A stretch of 64,000 nucleotides of DNA from NCBI GenBank assembly GCA_014607495.2, contig CP053172.1, positions 9,128,888-9,192,887 of the forward strand, in the 5' to 3' direction. The translations under genes and the position numbers were made by a program. Of the stretch, positions 1 to 12,064 are shown one piece after another. Source of the stretch: Carposina sasakii. Lineage: Eukaryota > Arthropoda > Insecta > Lepidoptera > Carposinidae. Under the pieces are notes generated by a model that searched no databases, was not told the origin of the DNA, and saw nothing but the letters and a program-made list of their open reading frames with translations. The stretch's first letter is position 1. Every line of letters begins with the position of its first letter.

Positions 1-52
1 GTTAAAGGTAAGATAATTATAATATTTTTTCTAAATAAGGTGAAACCCCTCC

Positions 53-110
53 CTTGGGGGAGGCCTATGTCCAGCAGTGTACTTCCCAGGGCTGAAATGA
101 AGATGATGAA
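53..110 (+). repeat. 3' end of a lepidopteran SINE/LINE-like repeat with (GATGAT) tail
   Basis: This short piece ends in the GGAGGCCTATGTCCAGCAG block followed by a GATGATGAA tail. At least nine other copies in the window share the block, on both strands. It lies in the first intron of the RPABC3 gene. The fragment is 5' truncated, as expected of a target-primed retroelement. I do not know the family name. Confidence 0.6.
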
Positions 111-142
111 GGTGCAACTATATTAGATTTTAAGCCAGTTAC

Positions 143-435
143 CTATAAACTTTCCCAGACATAACATATTCAAAACTGTCAGCACGGTTTCCCTCGGATT
201 CCAAGGGATTCCATTCTCCGCCGTCAGGGTAGCCGTTTTCTCTCAGAGTCGTAGCCAACACTAATCTGAACTTATCACCAAGTTCCATAGGATATATCCA
301 AGAGTTAATATCTAAAATAAGGTCCATTTTAAAAGATTCTGATTCACAGTGAAGCCGGCTCACTCTATCGAATTTCTTTCCTTCTGGATCCATGTCTTTT
401 ACATTAAAAATGTCCTCAAACAACACACCAGCCAT
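143..435 (-). CDS. RNA polymerases I, II and III subunit RPABC3 (RPB8), first coding exon, partial gene
   Basis: The exon encodes the N-terminal 97 codons plus two bases of RPB8, the small OB-fold subunit shared by all three nuclear RNA polymerases. The start ATG lies at 433-435. The N-terminus [12 protein letters not shown] and the internal blocks [37 protein letters not shown] and [10 protein letters not shown] are diagnostic of the family. RPB8 is usually about 150 residues, so roughly the last third is missing. The exon ends in AG before a GT donor (GTAACT) at 141-142, and the remaining exons lie beyond the left edge. It is divergently arranged with the dyskerin gene. The missing part is presumed, not seen. 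Confidence 0.93.
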
Positions 436-1028
436 CTTAGTTAATAACTATAAAACAACTGTCCAAAATAACAAAAGGAAAAGTTATGTTTTAATTAATT
501 ATTTCGTAAACAAAACACAGACACGTTTTTCAAAAGTTCTTAGCTTGGCTGTTTTTCTTTTTTTTTCACTCGCCAATCGCCACCACCAGCTGTCTAGCCA
601 AAGGAAACAACATATAAAATAGTTACAATTTTGTTTTCTTTACTCTAAGTACCATAATCAAAACTTTATTACTCCCTTACAAAATATTGTATACCTACTG
701 TTCATATATAACATTATAATATTTCGTTTTAGCATATATTTAAGGACTTTTATGACTCTCTTATTTACAATAGACGTAGTTGCTAATACCCACGGACATA
801 AATCCTATGTCAAAAACATTATAAAAAAATATATCCGTCAAACTAATCTTAAAAAAAATAACATAACCTCATTTCTTTTCGTTCGACGCGTTGCACGTGT
901 TGTTTAGTTAATATTTTGTGAGGAGTTTCGTGATTTACCTTTGTTGTAAATTAAGGAAAAGGTTCTACATCGGTTTTATCATTATAGTGTGTATTCACTT
1001 ATCCAAATAAAACAAACATTACTACAAA
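436..1028. promoter_or_regulatory. Divergent promoter region between RPABC3 and dyskerin, with an E-box
   Basis: About 590 bp separates two housekeeping start codons that point away from each other, so it must hold both promoters unless a 5' exon lies elsewhere. A canonical E-box CACGTG lies at 894-899, about 130 bp before the dyskerin ATG, in a small GC-richer patch (TTCGACGCGTTGCACGTG). No TATA box stands out at a sensible distance. The remainder is AT-rich and holds no other gene. Confidence 0.55.
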
Positions 1029-2558
1029 ATGACGGAAGTCGAGCAGCCCGGTGCCGAGGTGTTTTCCGAAAAAAAGAAGAAGAAAAACAAAGAAGGTGTC
1101 TCCCTGGGCACTTTTCAGAAGATAGGCGACTTCAAGATTGAGCCATCGGAAAGTGTGAAGAAATTAGACACTGCCTTCTGGCCATTGTTATTGAAAAACT
1201 TTGATCGTCTCAACGTGCGCACTAATCATTACACGCCGCTTCCTTTCGGGCATTCTCCGTTGAAGCGCCCGATTACTGAATATGTCAAATCTGGGTTCAT
1301 AAACGTGGACAAACCTAGTAACCCGAGCTCTCATGAAGTCGTGTCATGGATAAAACGCATTCTCAAAGTGGAAAAAACTGGACACTCCGGTACCCTAGAT
1401 CCGAAAGTCACAGGATGTTTGATAGTGTGTATAGACCGTGCGACGAGACTGGTCAAGTCTCAGCAGAATGCTGGCAAGGAGTATGTAGCTGTTTTCAACT
1501 TGCATTCAGCAGTGGAAAGCATCAAAAAGGTCACACAAGGACTCGAGAAGCTACGAGGAGCTTTGTTCCAGCGACCACCTCTTATTTCTGCTGTGAAACG
1601 TCAACTTCGTGTCCGTTCTGTGTATGACAGTAAACTCCTAGACTTCGATGAGGAGAGGAACATTGGAGTGTTTTGGGTGAGCTGTGAGGCCGGTTCGTAC
1701 ATTCGTACTATGTGTGTACACTTAGGTTTGATGCTCGGAGTTGGTGGTCAAATGATTGAGCTTAGGAGGGTACGTTCAGGTATCCAAGGAGAAAAGGAAG
1801 GCATGGTCACCATGCATGACATTCTAGATGCTCAATGGGCTTATGAAAATCACAAGGATGAGAGTTATTTACGTCGGGTTATCAAACCCCTGGAGGGTCT
1901 CCTTGTAGCACACAAAAGAATCTTTATCAAAGACAGTGCAGTGAATGCTGTTTGTTACGGAGCCAAAGTACTGTTACCTGGTATTTTAAGGTACGAAGAT
2001 GGCATTGAAATAGATCAGGAAATAGTTATAGTCACAACCAAAGGTGAAGCAGTAGCATTAGCTGTTGCCCTTATGACAACTTCCACAATGGCATCTTGTG
2101 ATCACGGTGTGGCCGCTAAACTAAAAAGAGTTATCATGGAGAGGGACACATACCCAAGAAAGTGGGGACTAGGGCCTAAAGCATCGCAAAAGAAGCAGCT
2201 TATCCAACAAGGAAAGTTAGATAAATTCGGCAAGCCAAATGAAAACACCCCATCAGAATGGTTGAACAGCTATGTTGATCACAAGGCCAGGAAAGAGATA
2301 GCTAACGGTGACGATGCTGATGGTGAGGAAGGTACAAGGAAGAGGACAGCAAGCACAGCCAATGCTGAAGATCCTAATAACTCAATTGAGGCCAAATCTG
2401 AGAAGAAGAAAAAGAAGAAGAAGCGTGACACTGAGAATGCAGACGAAACAATGGAGACTGCAGATGTTACCACAGAAGGTGATGCCAATGACTCTGTCCG
2501 CAAAGAGAAGAAGAAAAAGAAGAAGAAGGACAAACACCAAGACAAGGAAGAGGAATGA
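1029..2558 (+). CDS. Dyskerin / H/ACA ribonucleoprotein subunit 4 (pseudouridine synthase)
   Basis: This 509-residue protein is the catalytic subunit of H/ACA snoRNPs, which isomerise uridine to pseudouridine in rRNA and snRNA in nucleoli and Cajal bodies. Domains in order: a lysine-rich N-terminus; a DKCLD segment (about 30-88); a TruB-type catalytic domain with the motif [12 protein letters not shown], whose catalytic Asp is residue 124; the conserved blocks [15 protein letters not shown] and [16 protein letters not shown]; a PUA domain (about 296-370); and a signature block [15 protein letters not shown] Lys/Glu-rich tail (about 425-509), with runs of K, is a typical nucleolar localisation region. 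The ORF is complete and unbroken in one exon, with AAAATG at the start. Family members are about 500 residues, so length is normal. The lack of introns is the only oddity. Confidence 0.97.
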   Translation: MTEVEQPGAEVFSEKKKKKNKEGVSLGTFQKIGDFKIEPSESVKKLDTAFWPLLLKNFDRLNVRTNHYTPLPFGHSPLKRPITEYVKSGFINVDKPSNPSSHEVVSWIKRILKVEKTGHSGTLDPKVTGCLIVCIDRATRLVKSQQNAGKEYVAVFNLHSAVESIKKVTQGLEKLRGALFQRPPLISAVKRQLRVRSVYDSKLLDFDEERNIGVFWVSCEAGSYIRTMCVHLGLMLGVGGQMIELRRVRSGIQGEKEGMVTMHDILDAQWAYENHKDESYLRRVIKPLEGLLVAHKRIFIKDSAVNAVCYGAKVLLPGILRYEDGIEIDQEIVIVTTKGEAVALAVALMTTSTMASCDHGVAAKLKRVIMERDTYPRKWGLGPKASQKKQLIQQGKLDKFGKPNENTPSEWLNSYVDHKARKEIANGDDADGEEGTRKRTASTANAEDPNNSIEAKSEKKKKKKKRDTENADETMETADVTTEGDANDSVRKEKKKKKKKDKHQDKEEE

Positions 2559-2566
2559 GTTGGTGT

Positions 2567-2572
2567 AATAAA
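2567..2572 (+). terminator. Candidate polyadenylation signal AATAAA after dyskerin
   Basis: AATAAA begins nine bases after the dyskerin stop codon. Use of this site would give an extremely short 3' UTR, so a later signal is also possible. Confidence 0.35.
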
Positions 2573-2756
2573 TTAAAAGTTCAAATATAAAATTGTTGAA
2601 AGGACATTATTAACTAGAATTTAGGTTAAGATTAGTACAAGTAAGAGTTGACCTCTACACTTTTTATGTTTGTTGACAGGTTTTTTTAAAGTCTTAAAAT
2701 GTATGCCTTGAAATCAGCAAAGTATGATGAAAAATATTTTTAAGAGTAGGTACATA

Positions 2757-3201
2757 CTGGGTGTAAAAAGACAACTTTGTTCTTTAATTTTAAACCACAG
2801 GTTTCCAACATTTTGTGGTCCAAAGTTACATTAATATTATCTTTTTTTTTTTACATAAATCCATTTGAAATCGGTTAACAAATATGTTATAAAATTATTA
2901 ATAAAGAAATTGAAAAAATTCCTCACCAAACGAGTGGGAATCGAACCCACGACCTCTGCATACGGTGCTAGTGCTCTAACAAATATTTTTTCAAAGATGC
3001 CATGTGAAAATGTTATAATTTTAGTTTTGTAGGTACATTTGTACTTTGAGCATTAAATGAATACTTTGCTTGCAATAAAATGACAGTATTTTTTCTTTCT
3101 TTTTTTGTTGTTTCCCAGGGTGGGTTTCATAGAAGAAAATGATTGTAACCTTACAAAGAATGCGAGGTATTAAAAATACATTGTTGTCTTTTTACACCCT
3201 G
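2757..3201. mobile_element. MITE, about 445 bp, with terminal inverted repeats and a nested tRNA-like SINE fragment
   Basis: The left end reads CTGGGTGTAAAAAGACAAC and the right end is the inverted form GTTGTCTTTTTACACCCTG, differing at one base. TA lies on both sides, as for Tc1/mariner-type non-autonomous elements. Within it, 2890-2985 is a diverged tRNA-derived repeat in minus orientation that retains a B-box-like GGAATCGAACC. No coding sequence is present. Confidence 0.7.
2890..2985 (-). repeat. tRNA-like repeat fragment, family of 17398 and 58398
   Basis: It shares the ATAAAATTATTAATAAAG start and the GTGGGAATCGAACCCACGAC block (inverted B box) with the copies at 17.4 kb and 58.6 kb. 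It breaks off inside the tRNA-like part and is nested in the MITE at 2757-3201. Confidence 0.65.
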
Positions 3202-3504
3202 TATATCTAACAATGTTATATTTGAGAGAATAAATATTTTGTTAGTATAGCTAGTGAGATGATCTTACATTTTAAGGAAAATAGTAACAAAACTTCATTT
3301 TACAAATAAATTTGATGAAAGATATTGATTTTAGAAAATAAAAATGTACATTCTAACATTCATGTTTTTGTATCTCGGTGCTATTTATTACAATGGAATT
3401 TTCTTGTTTTGGCACCAAATGCTGGAATCCATATTAAATATCTGACCTAGTCCATAGCATCTGTTATGATCAGTCATGACCTGTATTAAATAACTATTTC
3501 ACTA

Positions 3505-3620
3505 TGGGTGCGCCCACCACCGGGCCCTACACCCTCCACTGACACTCGGATCTGATAACTCATAACTGCGACAACAGGCACTTGCACTAACTACAATCGC
3601 CACGAGAAACCCACCGCACC
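3505..3620 (-). repeat. Diverged Penelope-like terminal-repeat fragment
   Basis: The stretch CACCACCGGGCCCTACACC, then CTCGGATCTG, then CGCCACGAGAAACCCA, corresponds block by block to the inverse of 14355-14465 and to 42785-42890, which belong to a Penelope-like repeat. The hammerhead part is not present. The rest of 3210-4570 is AT-rich and shows nothing I recognise. Confidence 0.5.
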
Positions 3621-4574
3621 CATAATGAATGTTTGAACTTCCGAATTGTAATGCCTAATACAATTTCATTAAATAACTATTTGTTAAGTACAGCATGAGA
3701 CACTGGCAGTTGAAGAAGTTATAATTTTTTATAAACTTGTGGTTGCCCCATGGATATTTAAAAAAAAAAAATTATGGTTAGTTAGTACTGGTTTATATAT
3801 GGCTATTTGCATATACAGTGCCAATATTGCCATTTTGTTTCAGAAAATCTTTTGGAAAATATTTTTTATGTATGTACTTAGTTAAACTGGTATACATACT
3901 CTTGGTTCATGATGTCATTGTGAAAGGTAAATGAAATGTGTCCTAGTATTGTTCAAAGCTGACTCCGGATACATTAAGATATCTGTAAAAATAGATTTTA
4001 AGTTTAAATGCTTAATGAGATTATACTTATAAAATCTGGAATTTATTTCTAAAATCCAAACTTTTGCAAGATTGTGGATACCTTTGCATAGGCATTGGTA
4101 TCATTTTATTCCATGTTTTATAAGATAATCCCATTTATGTTCTATTCCTAAAAGCTTTATGAGCATTAAAATTTATAGAAACATTATTTTTTTATTTCTT
4201 TATATTAAATAACATCCATTTCACAGAATTCAACAAGTTAGTTATAGATTTTCTGAGCTGAACATTAACAACTTTTAGGTAACAGAGAAATCCTCGTTAT
4301 GCATATAGCTTGGTCAAATGGGTTGGTTTGGTTGAATGGGCAAGCCAAAGTTCCAAAGATCTTGCCTTGTGCCCAAAATCGGTGATTGTGCCACATTATT
4401 TAGTTTTGCTACTCCACAATAGATGGCAGCATTCAGTTTTTGGCATAGATTTATATGGTTTTTGGCTAAACTTCTGTTTACTTTTAGTGATGTCTACAAG
4501 TCACTTTATTTTGACTTTACTATAAGTACCAATTCAAATTGCTACAACCCTACCTCTGTCAATGTCAAATTTTG

Positions 4575-4975
4575 CGATTCGGCGGGAAAAGCTGGAAGGG
4601 TGCAGGTGTAATTTTCTTGTGAAAATGAAAAATTATTTGTAAATGGCTTGCATGTGTCCGAAAAGTGATGTCTTCTGGTAGATAAGTTATATTTTGATTA
4701 CTTGTGATGTGAATCTAGTGCGTGTGCATGGTTTTATATGCAGGTAAGCCGAGTAAAACTTTAGCTGGATTACGATTTCTTCATGGGCGCATGTAAGTTG
4801 TTTCTGCAATAATTTTCCATTTTGACTAACTTTACACTTGTTCTTGAGGATTTTCCCGACGTTTCATCATCATCATTATCATCCATCATAAATTCAGAAA
4901 TCATTTTACTAGACAATGATTAGGCTGTATGGGCTTAGTTCCCCTTGCCTTTCCTTCGGGATAAACTAAATAAAA
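4575..4975 (-). repeat. Unidentified dispersed repeat of about 400 bp, copy 1
   Basis: Nearly the whole stretch recurs inverted at 56563-56957 with only scattered differences. Landmarks are GGCGGGAAAAGCTGG at one end, a (CATCAT) block, and TTATCCCGAAGGAAAGG beside an A-rich run at the other. The A-rich end and trinucleotide block suggest a retroelement 3' end. No protein is recognisable. It ends about 120 bp before the zinc-finger gene start, so it may contribute to that gene's 5' region. Confidence 0.75.
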
Positions 4976-5098
4976 TAAAAAAATCAAATTTTGCTTTGTT
5001 TTGTTTGGTGTTTTGCAAAGGATTTTTACGTAAAGTATAAAATTAAATATCTTTCTTGCTAAATTAAATTAAATGAATTATAATTTTATACTCTAGAC

Positions 5099-7322
5099 AT
5101 GTCCTATAATATTGCCGAGTTGGACAGTGATATTTATACTTACGAATATTTCTTGCAACTTGATGTTTGTCGCTTGTGTTGGAACCGAGAAGCAATTCAC
5201 GATATAATTCTATCAAACACACTAGAAAACGGAGAAAACACTACAATTCTTAGGAACCAGCTCCTAAATAAAATACGGGATTGTTTAAATCTTGAATTTA
5301 ATTCAGTAAGCTTACCCAATAAACTATGTTCAAATTGTTATACACTTATAGAAAAATACCATAACTTTCGAATATTTTGCCACGAATCGGATAGAAGATT
5401 AAAAGATATAGCAAATCAAAGTAATTACAAAACTGTTGACCTAAACTTATCTTGTGTAAAGGTAGAAAATGACGATATCAAGAACCTGGAGAACTCAGAA
5501 AGCTATTATAACAGTGTTTTAAATCATGATTTTGATACAAGTGACCACACAATTGTACAAGTGAAAAAAAGTCATGGTAGCTCTAAAAAAAGCAGTTACA
5601 TATTAAAAAGAACACCCACATACTGTAATATATGCCAAATTGACTTAGAAACAGAGGAGAAATTCACAGTACACAATTCAAAATCACATGGAATTGAAAA
5701 TGGGGGGTTGTACCGCTGTTTTGGATGTGCCAAATTGTTCAGAAGTGCCAAAGCTAGATTAGGCCATGAGATTAAGTACTGTAAAGAATTAATAGATGGT
5801 TATAAATGCACAATCTGCAGTAGGTTCCTTCCAAAGCGCAGGTTGTATGAGAGTCACATAAGGAAACATAGGAATAATGAAGTTACAGAGCTGCCGGCAG
5901 ATTTATTTAAATGTCTCAAATGTAGTGAAGTGTTTGAAACTAAAAGGGCATTGAAAATACATATTGTGTCCCATGATGAGATAAAAAACTTTGTTTGTGA
6001 GGTAACTTTCTTTAGTTACTTCTATAGGTACATGATTACATAGAATTTAATTCCATTGAAACTGATATCGATTTTAAGAAGATAACACAATTGTGCTAAA
6101 ACAAATCTCTTATACATGTCCATGTATCTCTACTTGATTCTTTAATGTATTGAAATTTTTGTATAAGTACAATAAAGGGTTACATATCATGTGTATATAT
6201 TTTATATGAGTTCTTATTCTTACAGAGTTGTGGGCGTGTGTTCACTCGAGTGGACTACTTAACTAAACATAAACTAACTCATACAGGAGAGAAACAGTAT
6301 GAGTGTACCATTTGTGGATACAAAGCTACACAGAAATCATCATTGAATGTACACATGAGGTAATGTTAAGGCATGTTTTTATATTCAATTGCAGGTACAA
6401 GATAGTGTTATGTCATCATCATCATTCTCAGCCATGAGAAGTCAATGCTGAACATCGGCTCCCCCAACAATCTCCAATCCGACCGGTCGCAAAGCGGCCT
6501 GCATCGGACCGTTACGGTGCTATATTCCCAAAAACGGGGTAGTCAGAACTGCAACATCGCGATTGTGATAGATACAAATCAAGGGTCAGGTGTAAAAGTT
6601 CACTGATAAGTGGCCAGCTTATTACTTAAGAGAAGGCCCCAAAATTCCTTAATCAACTCTAATGATGCAGCTGATGTATTCTAGTGAAGTTCCACATCAA
6701 CACAGGGTCTGCCGATTGAAGAGCTTATTAAAAATCATCTTAATCTCAATTTTAATTAAAATTATTTTATGTAACACCTTAAGCAGTTTTGCATGGTATG
6801 TATTGTAAAACAATAGAAAAAATGTGTCTCAATTGCAGGAAGCATACAGGAGACCGTCCATACTCTTGTGATATGTGTCCTCAACGCTGCGTGTCCAGTT
6901 CCAACCTACGAGCTCATCAAATGAGGCATCTCGGTGTTAAGAAATATGAGGTACTTACTTACTACCTACTCTATTCGGTTAAGTCATGTAAAGCCATGCG
7001 TTTTTATTCTCAATCAAAATCAAAGAAACCACTTTATTTTTTATTTCAGTGTTCAATATGTGCCAAAAAGTTTGGTTACAAAATCAGCTTAGAAGAACAT
7101 ATTACCTCTATACATGAACATTCAGGTGGTCATACATGCCAGCTCTGTGGCAGTTCATATTCCAGAAAGCGAGGCTTACGGCGCCATCTACATTCAAAAC
7201 ATGGAACTAAAACCTCCAAATGCATAGATGGATTAGATGAGGATGAGAAAGGTGTGGATTTCCAAAAAACTACTGAGAAATATGTTATGAAAAGTGATGA
7301 TATGGGGGCTAAGTTGTTGTAA
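5099..7322 (+). CDS. ZAD and C2H2 zinc-finger protein, four exons
   Basis: Exons: 5099-6001, 6226-6359, 6839-6950 and 7050-7322, giving about 473 residues. Donors are GTAACT, GTAATG and GTACTT; acceptors are TTACAG, TTGCAG and TTTCAG; all phases agree. Residues about 20-95 form a ZAD, with the zinc-binding cysteines C24, C27, C77 and C80, which usually dimerises. An acidic linker follows, then about nine C2H2 or C2HC fingers from residue 175 to the C-terminal region, several joined by HTGEK-type linkers ([18 protein letters not shown]). This architecture is typical of insect nuclear DNA-binding regulators, a family much expanded in arthropods, so the exact orthologue cannot be named. The first intron is 224 bp, the second 479 bp with repeats, the third only 99 bp and open in frame. 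Regulatory targets are unknown. Confidence 0.9.
6408..6700. repeat. Repeat fragments in intron 2 of the zinc-finger gene
   Basis: 6408-6560 begins with a (CATCAT) block and continues as a GC-richer stretch (CCGACCGGTCGCAAAGCGGCC) resembling a diverged 3' retroelement end. 6655-6700 carries ATGCAGCTGATGTATTCTAGTGAAG, the inverse of the repeat seen at 13955-14190 and 59725-59930. Confidence 0.5.
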
Positions 7323-7756
7323 TATCAATACTTATTTACAGTTTATTTTATTACTTATTTCAGTTAGGTTTTCATAAATAGAGAAAACATTACATTATTA
7401 TGAAATGCCGCCAAAAAAACTACTTTGTTTATTTTACTTACCCATTGATGCCTCAAGTGTTGAGCAGCGGAAAGTGCCGGTGTCACAGATAATGAATTCT
7501 AGCCGAACTATAGTAGGTATTAGAAATACGTATAAATTCTACGTGTGATAAGATGTCTTCCTAAGATAATAATATCTCTAAGGAGGCATGGAGTTTGATG
7601 TCTAGCATGTTTGCATGAGCAAGACGTTTGGATACACATGAATAACTTACATTTAATTTGTGTTAGTTTTTTATAATTATCAAAGATAATTATTAATTAT
7701 CACTTCGATTCAACCCTGCACCTATTTATTTCTAAATGAAAAATAAAGTTGATTTC

Positions 7757-8375
7757 GGAACTATAATTTTTGTTTGCGGTGTTCGACACAGAAAATGTAC
7801 TCGTACACATAGTAACTACCGCCATCACCTAAACGAACTCTGCGAAATGCACTCTACCGCATGGAGTAATAACGCTACTCGACAACAGATGGCGCAACCA
7901 GTGCAAGTTTTATTTCAAAAGTGCTTTTACAATAAATAGACGTAAGAATTTTTTTATAAATAATATGAAATCAGATTTACTGTTTAATTTATGATATCAA
8001 ACATTAGCAATATCTATCTAGGCAGGTAGTAGTTATCTATACTATAAGTATGGGGTATAACGGAGGTTAAATAAAACAACTTTCAAAGTTATTTACAATG
8101 TAACATTTAATTTTATTATTTGACATTCGGAAAAAATAACACAACCTTTACATTTCACACGTTTTATCCATTCATACGTTGACAAAATATTAACATTTTA
8201 AAATTTAGAGTCCGTTTCATAGAATGAAGAAAGTACTACGCCTGATTTCTATCTCGGAACTAACTACTACTTACTAACTAACTAACATTTTTTGTATGCA
8301 GTGACATAAAATGTGGTCGTTCATACACATAGTAACTAGCGCCATCATCCAAAGGTGCACGGTGAAACGCACTCT
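7757..8375 (-). repeat. Two copies of a dispersed repeat (about 7757-7850 and 8206-8375)
   Basis: Both contain TACACATAGTAACTA followed by CGCCATCA, preceded by GGAACTA and an ACATTTT-type block. The inverse of the same order of blocks is at 22888-23006 and 23447-23555. The family's nature is unknown and no coding capacity is seen. Confidence 0.5.
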
Positions 8376-8625
8376 ACCTACTTTTACCTACATTTTTTGA
8401 CGAGTAAAGTAGTTTTTGATTAATATTCATGTACCCACCTAATGTCATGTAATGAAAGAGCGGAGTTTCCTGACACAAGCAAAAATCTTGCTTAATAGGA
8501 AGCCCCAACCTTTTTCTATTGTTAACCATATGTTTTAACCAAATAAACTTTTTCATTTTATTTTCAATTTAATCACAATTTAAGGATTTTTTTATTTAAA
8601 TAGAGTACCAAATTAAATCTTACTC

Positions 8626-8828
8626 TTACTAATATTATAAACGCGAAACTTTGTAAGTATGGATGGTTGGATGGCTGTTTATTATTCTTTCACATAAAAA
8701 CGGTCAGCTGATATCCTGGATTAACACATAGGCTACTTTTTATCCCGAGAAAATATTTTTATCCCGGATGATTTCGACATTATGTGTTTTCTGCAGTCCA
8801 CGCGGACGAACTCGCGGGCGTCCACTAG
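8626..8828 (+). mobile_element. Helitron-like non-autonomous element
   Basis: It starts with TACTAATATTATAAACGCGAAAC and ends with a short hairpin-forming block (CGCGGACG, then GCGTCC) immediately before CTAG-T. That is the terminal arrangement expected of Helitrons (hairpin, CTRR, then T). Related copies in the window lie at 18190, 32554, 34148, 34963, 38733 and 60310, and fragments at 9574-9613 and 17005-17036. The assignment rests on termini only. Confidence 0.55.
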
Positions 8829-9948
8829 TACATAATATAAAGGCCAATAAATATATTATGTGACACAACTTAGATACTGTTCTGATGTATAGGTAGGTAA
8901 GTACTTAGGTACAATAGTTATACCCATGAAGAAAAAGTAAAGGTACTTACATACTCTTCAAAGTTAGAGTGAATAGGCACTTTCTAGGCAAACATGTACC
9001 ACCCTAGGCCGCATCTTGCTTAACATCAGGCACGATGGCGGTCAAATGTTTGCCTAGCTAATTGTAAAAAAAATTAGGTACCTATAACAACTAAGTAGCA
9101 TAGAGGAATAAGAAGACTAAGTACAGACTGTACAGACCTAACTAATTTTATAAAAAACCATTCACTCCCACACATAATAAGTATTAAATATAATTAAGAA
9201 AACTAACAAATATTGTCAAAGAGGAACTTCGCTCAATTATCAGCTAATATTTATAATTAAGAGGGGGGGGGGGGCGACTCAGGTCCACTAGTGCCACCAC
9301 TAAAATAAAATTAACAAAAAACATTTTCTCAATAATAAAATTACTCTACGATTATCTGTGCGTTGATTTTAGTTACAATAAAGTTTGAAAAATTATTGTA
9401 TTACTAGTTGAGCACATTTATCATAACATTTCAAACTAATTCTCCATTGAAGTACGGACATGGATTATGAATTGATTTAGCACGATGACCCAGCACTCTA
9501 CTCGTATCTCTGTCATATACGTTTTTAATAAGAAAAAAGGCTGTAGGGGTTTACTCTAAACGGGGTAAAAATTGCAGTCTACGCGGACGGAGTCGCGGGC
9601 GTCCACTGGTATTTTATGTGCGAGGGACAGATATAGAAATAAATAAATAGGTGTCAATGTACAAAATTCTTCGTAGTCCGATTCCGTACTTTAATAAAAT
9701 ATTCAAGTGGGACGCTAATGGATGTACCTAGTCCTCCTATTAAAACCTAAGTATATTCTAATGTTAATATACAGTCACAGTTTTCGATTGTGAGACACTT
9801 AAGGAACAATAAAATATAAGTCACTTTAAATGGACTTAGCTATGAAACTAATAACTATCATTTTTATCTATTTATATTTTGCAAAGTAGAGACAACGACC
9901 GTAAAGCCGTCTAACACTTTCGCCACTATTGGAGTCACTTTCATTAAT

Positions 9949-9979
9949 TTCGCTTAACATACCCCTTCTGTTACACCCT
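9949..9979. repeat. Terminal fragment of the 260-bp foldback MITE family
   Basis: TTCGCTTAACATACCCCTTCTG followed by TTACACCCTG is the terminal inverted repeat of the elements at 23057-23316 and 37868-38127. Only one end remains. Confidence 0.6.
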
Positions 9980-12018
9980 GTACCTACTTATAGATTATAT
10001 TGGAAAAAAATGTGGCGTAAAATGTGCGTAAGATAAATGTCCCAACTCTTAATTTTATTGGCGTAATCCTAGCCAGACCACTTCAGTTCATCGCCATACG
10101 TCGCGTTGTCGATCGGAAGACTTATACATGAAACAACTTCATAGCCAAAAATTACACGCGACAGTTAACCTGCACTGTCAGTTACCCCGTCAATCGGCAG
10201 TAACCTGTACCTAACCCATAGATATTTTTACCCCGTTTTCATAAGCTAACAACGCACGCCTTGCTTTCTCGAATACCGTGACAGATTTCTCTCAACACCT
10301 ACAACACCCTTCTATTTATGTACATTTCATATTGTTTTATAACCATGTAGAATCTTTGTATCTAAGTACATTATATTTTTAAGAGATAACTTTCTATTAT
10401 GTGTACATAAGAATTTCTACTAATGAGTTTTTTTTAAGTAGGAAGATTTATAAGGAAGAAGAGGTTCAGATCACACATGTAATGATTGTTTAAGATTTGA
10501 TTAGAAATTTATATTTAAGTACGAATATTTTATATTTTACTTAATTTCCGGTCATAGTGACATGTAAATAAAACATGTCTCAATCTGAGCCAATAATACC
10601 TACATGTAAGTAAAAGTGAACAAAGATCACAATTGGAGAGGATCTTATTGATTTATTAGCAAAGTTTGCACTGAAGATAATGTGAGTGAACTTCATACGT
10701 TAAAATTTAACCGGATAAAAATTGTAATTCCAAGAAAAGAACGAATGGCGTGAAAGAAGGAATAGTTTATGTCATGATATAAAAATTCAGGACCAAAGCT
10801 TCTGTCAGTGGCTCATTTAAACTCATTAGGTTAGGTTAGGCATAATGATTACATCAAAGATATACAAAATTATGCTAATATTGAGTATTTTTTTCTGTAA
10901 TTTGTTCATTGTCCACCTACGTCTGTCATCATCATCGTTATAACAGCCATCAAGTCCACTGTTGAAGAAAGGCCTCCACCAACAACCTCCACTGCGACCT
11001 GTATTTTATGAAAATGCTTCACCGTGCATTTGAAGATATAATAAATAGATAAATATCTACAATACTATAATTAAACTATGTACATTCTCATAATAATATT
11101 GCTTATATTATTGCTTGTCTGATGGTATTTTTATTGCTCTTATATATAAATAATTTACTTACTTTAAATTATAATACGTTAATTGACAAAAATAACATAT
11201 ATTTAATTTCTTCCTACAACTTTTAGGTAGTAAATTATTTATTCGATCCGTCATTTATAAACATCGACAAATTAATAGGACATCTAGATAATTAAAGTGC
11301 CTAGTAGGTATACGTAGGTACAACATTCATAAAATGCCCATTTTTCTTGGGGTAACCATAGCTATCCTAGTAATAAAAACCATTGTTACCATTACCCCAA
11401 ATTTTATAAAAGGTAACATTGTAATTTTAATCGCGGAAAATAAAATCTATGATTTATTTGCTGTTTAAATATTATTTTAAAAAAATATATAGCATTGATT
11501 TTGATACCTATTAGTCGTTAAGTTGAACTTAAAATTTAATAATGAAATAAATAAATTGAATCATGAAATCATTTATGATACCTAACTTAATAGATCATTC
11601 AGAAATTGTGGCCATTTTCCTAAAAGAATACAATAATAGGTAAGGTAGGAATCAATAAAATTAGATAAATAAATAAATAAATATTTTATCTAATCTAGAT
11701 ATACTTACCAAGCCCTTTTAACCAATAAACATAGTAAAAAACGATTTCTTTGTGCTAGGTTATAAGGACTAAGTTTTTCACTTGATTAAAAATTATGAAC
11801 TTTTATCGCTACAAATTTTGAAAATAAGTACTTAATTATATAAAAAATTGTCAAAATAGTATTTAATTAATTTAAACACTTTGAATATTTATCAATATTC
11901 AATAATTTTCTCATATTCGCGTTTTAAATATCTTTGTCTGTATTTGAGCAAAATATTTTTTTATAAAAACGCAATGTCGTTAGAATAACATAGCATAGAA
12001 GGAGTGTTAAAGTGAGGT

Positions 12019-12064
12019 AACTTTTACTTAACCATATTAGGTCGGATATGGTTAAGTAAAAGTT
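12019..12064. repeat. Perfect 19-bp inverted repeat (hairpin)
   Basis: The arms at 12019-12037 and 12046-12064 (AACTTTTACTTAACCATAT and its complement) are perfect with an 8-nt spacer. It may be the centre of a small foldback element, since looser symmetry continues outside. Confidence 0.75.

Noticed and set aside
2279..2545. Minus-strand open frame with Phe runs
   Set aside because: It is the complement of the Lys-rich tail of dyskerin.
10827..10841. Short TTAGG run resembling insect telomere repeat
   Set aside because: Only about three units; too short to mean an interstitial telomere.
12019..12064. Hairpin as a microRNA precursor
   Set aside because: The stem is only 19 bp and lies in repeat-like surroundings; no evidence beyond symmetry.
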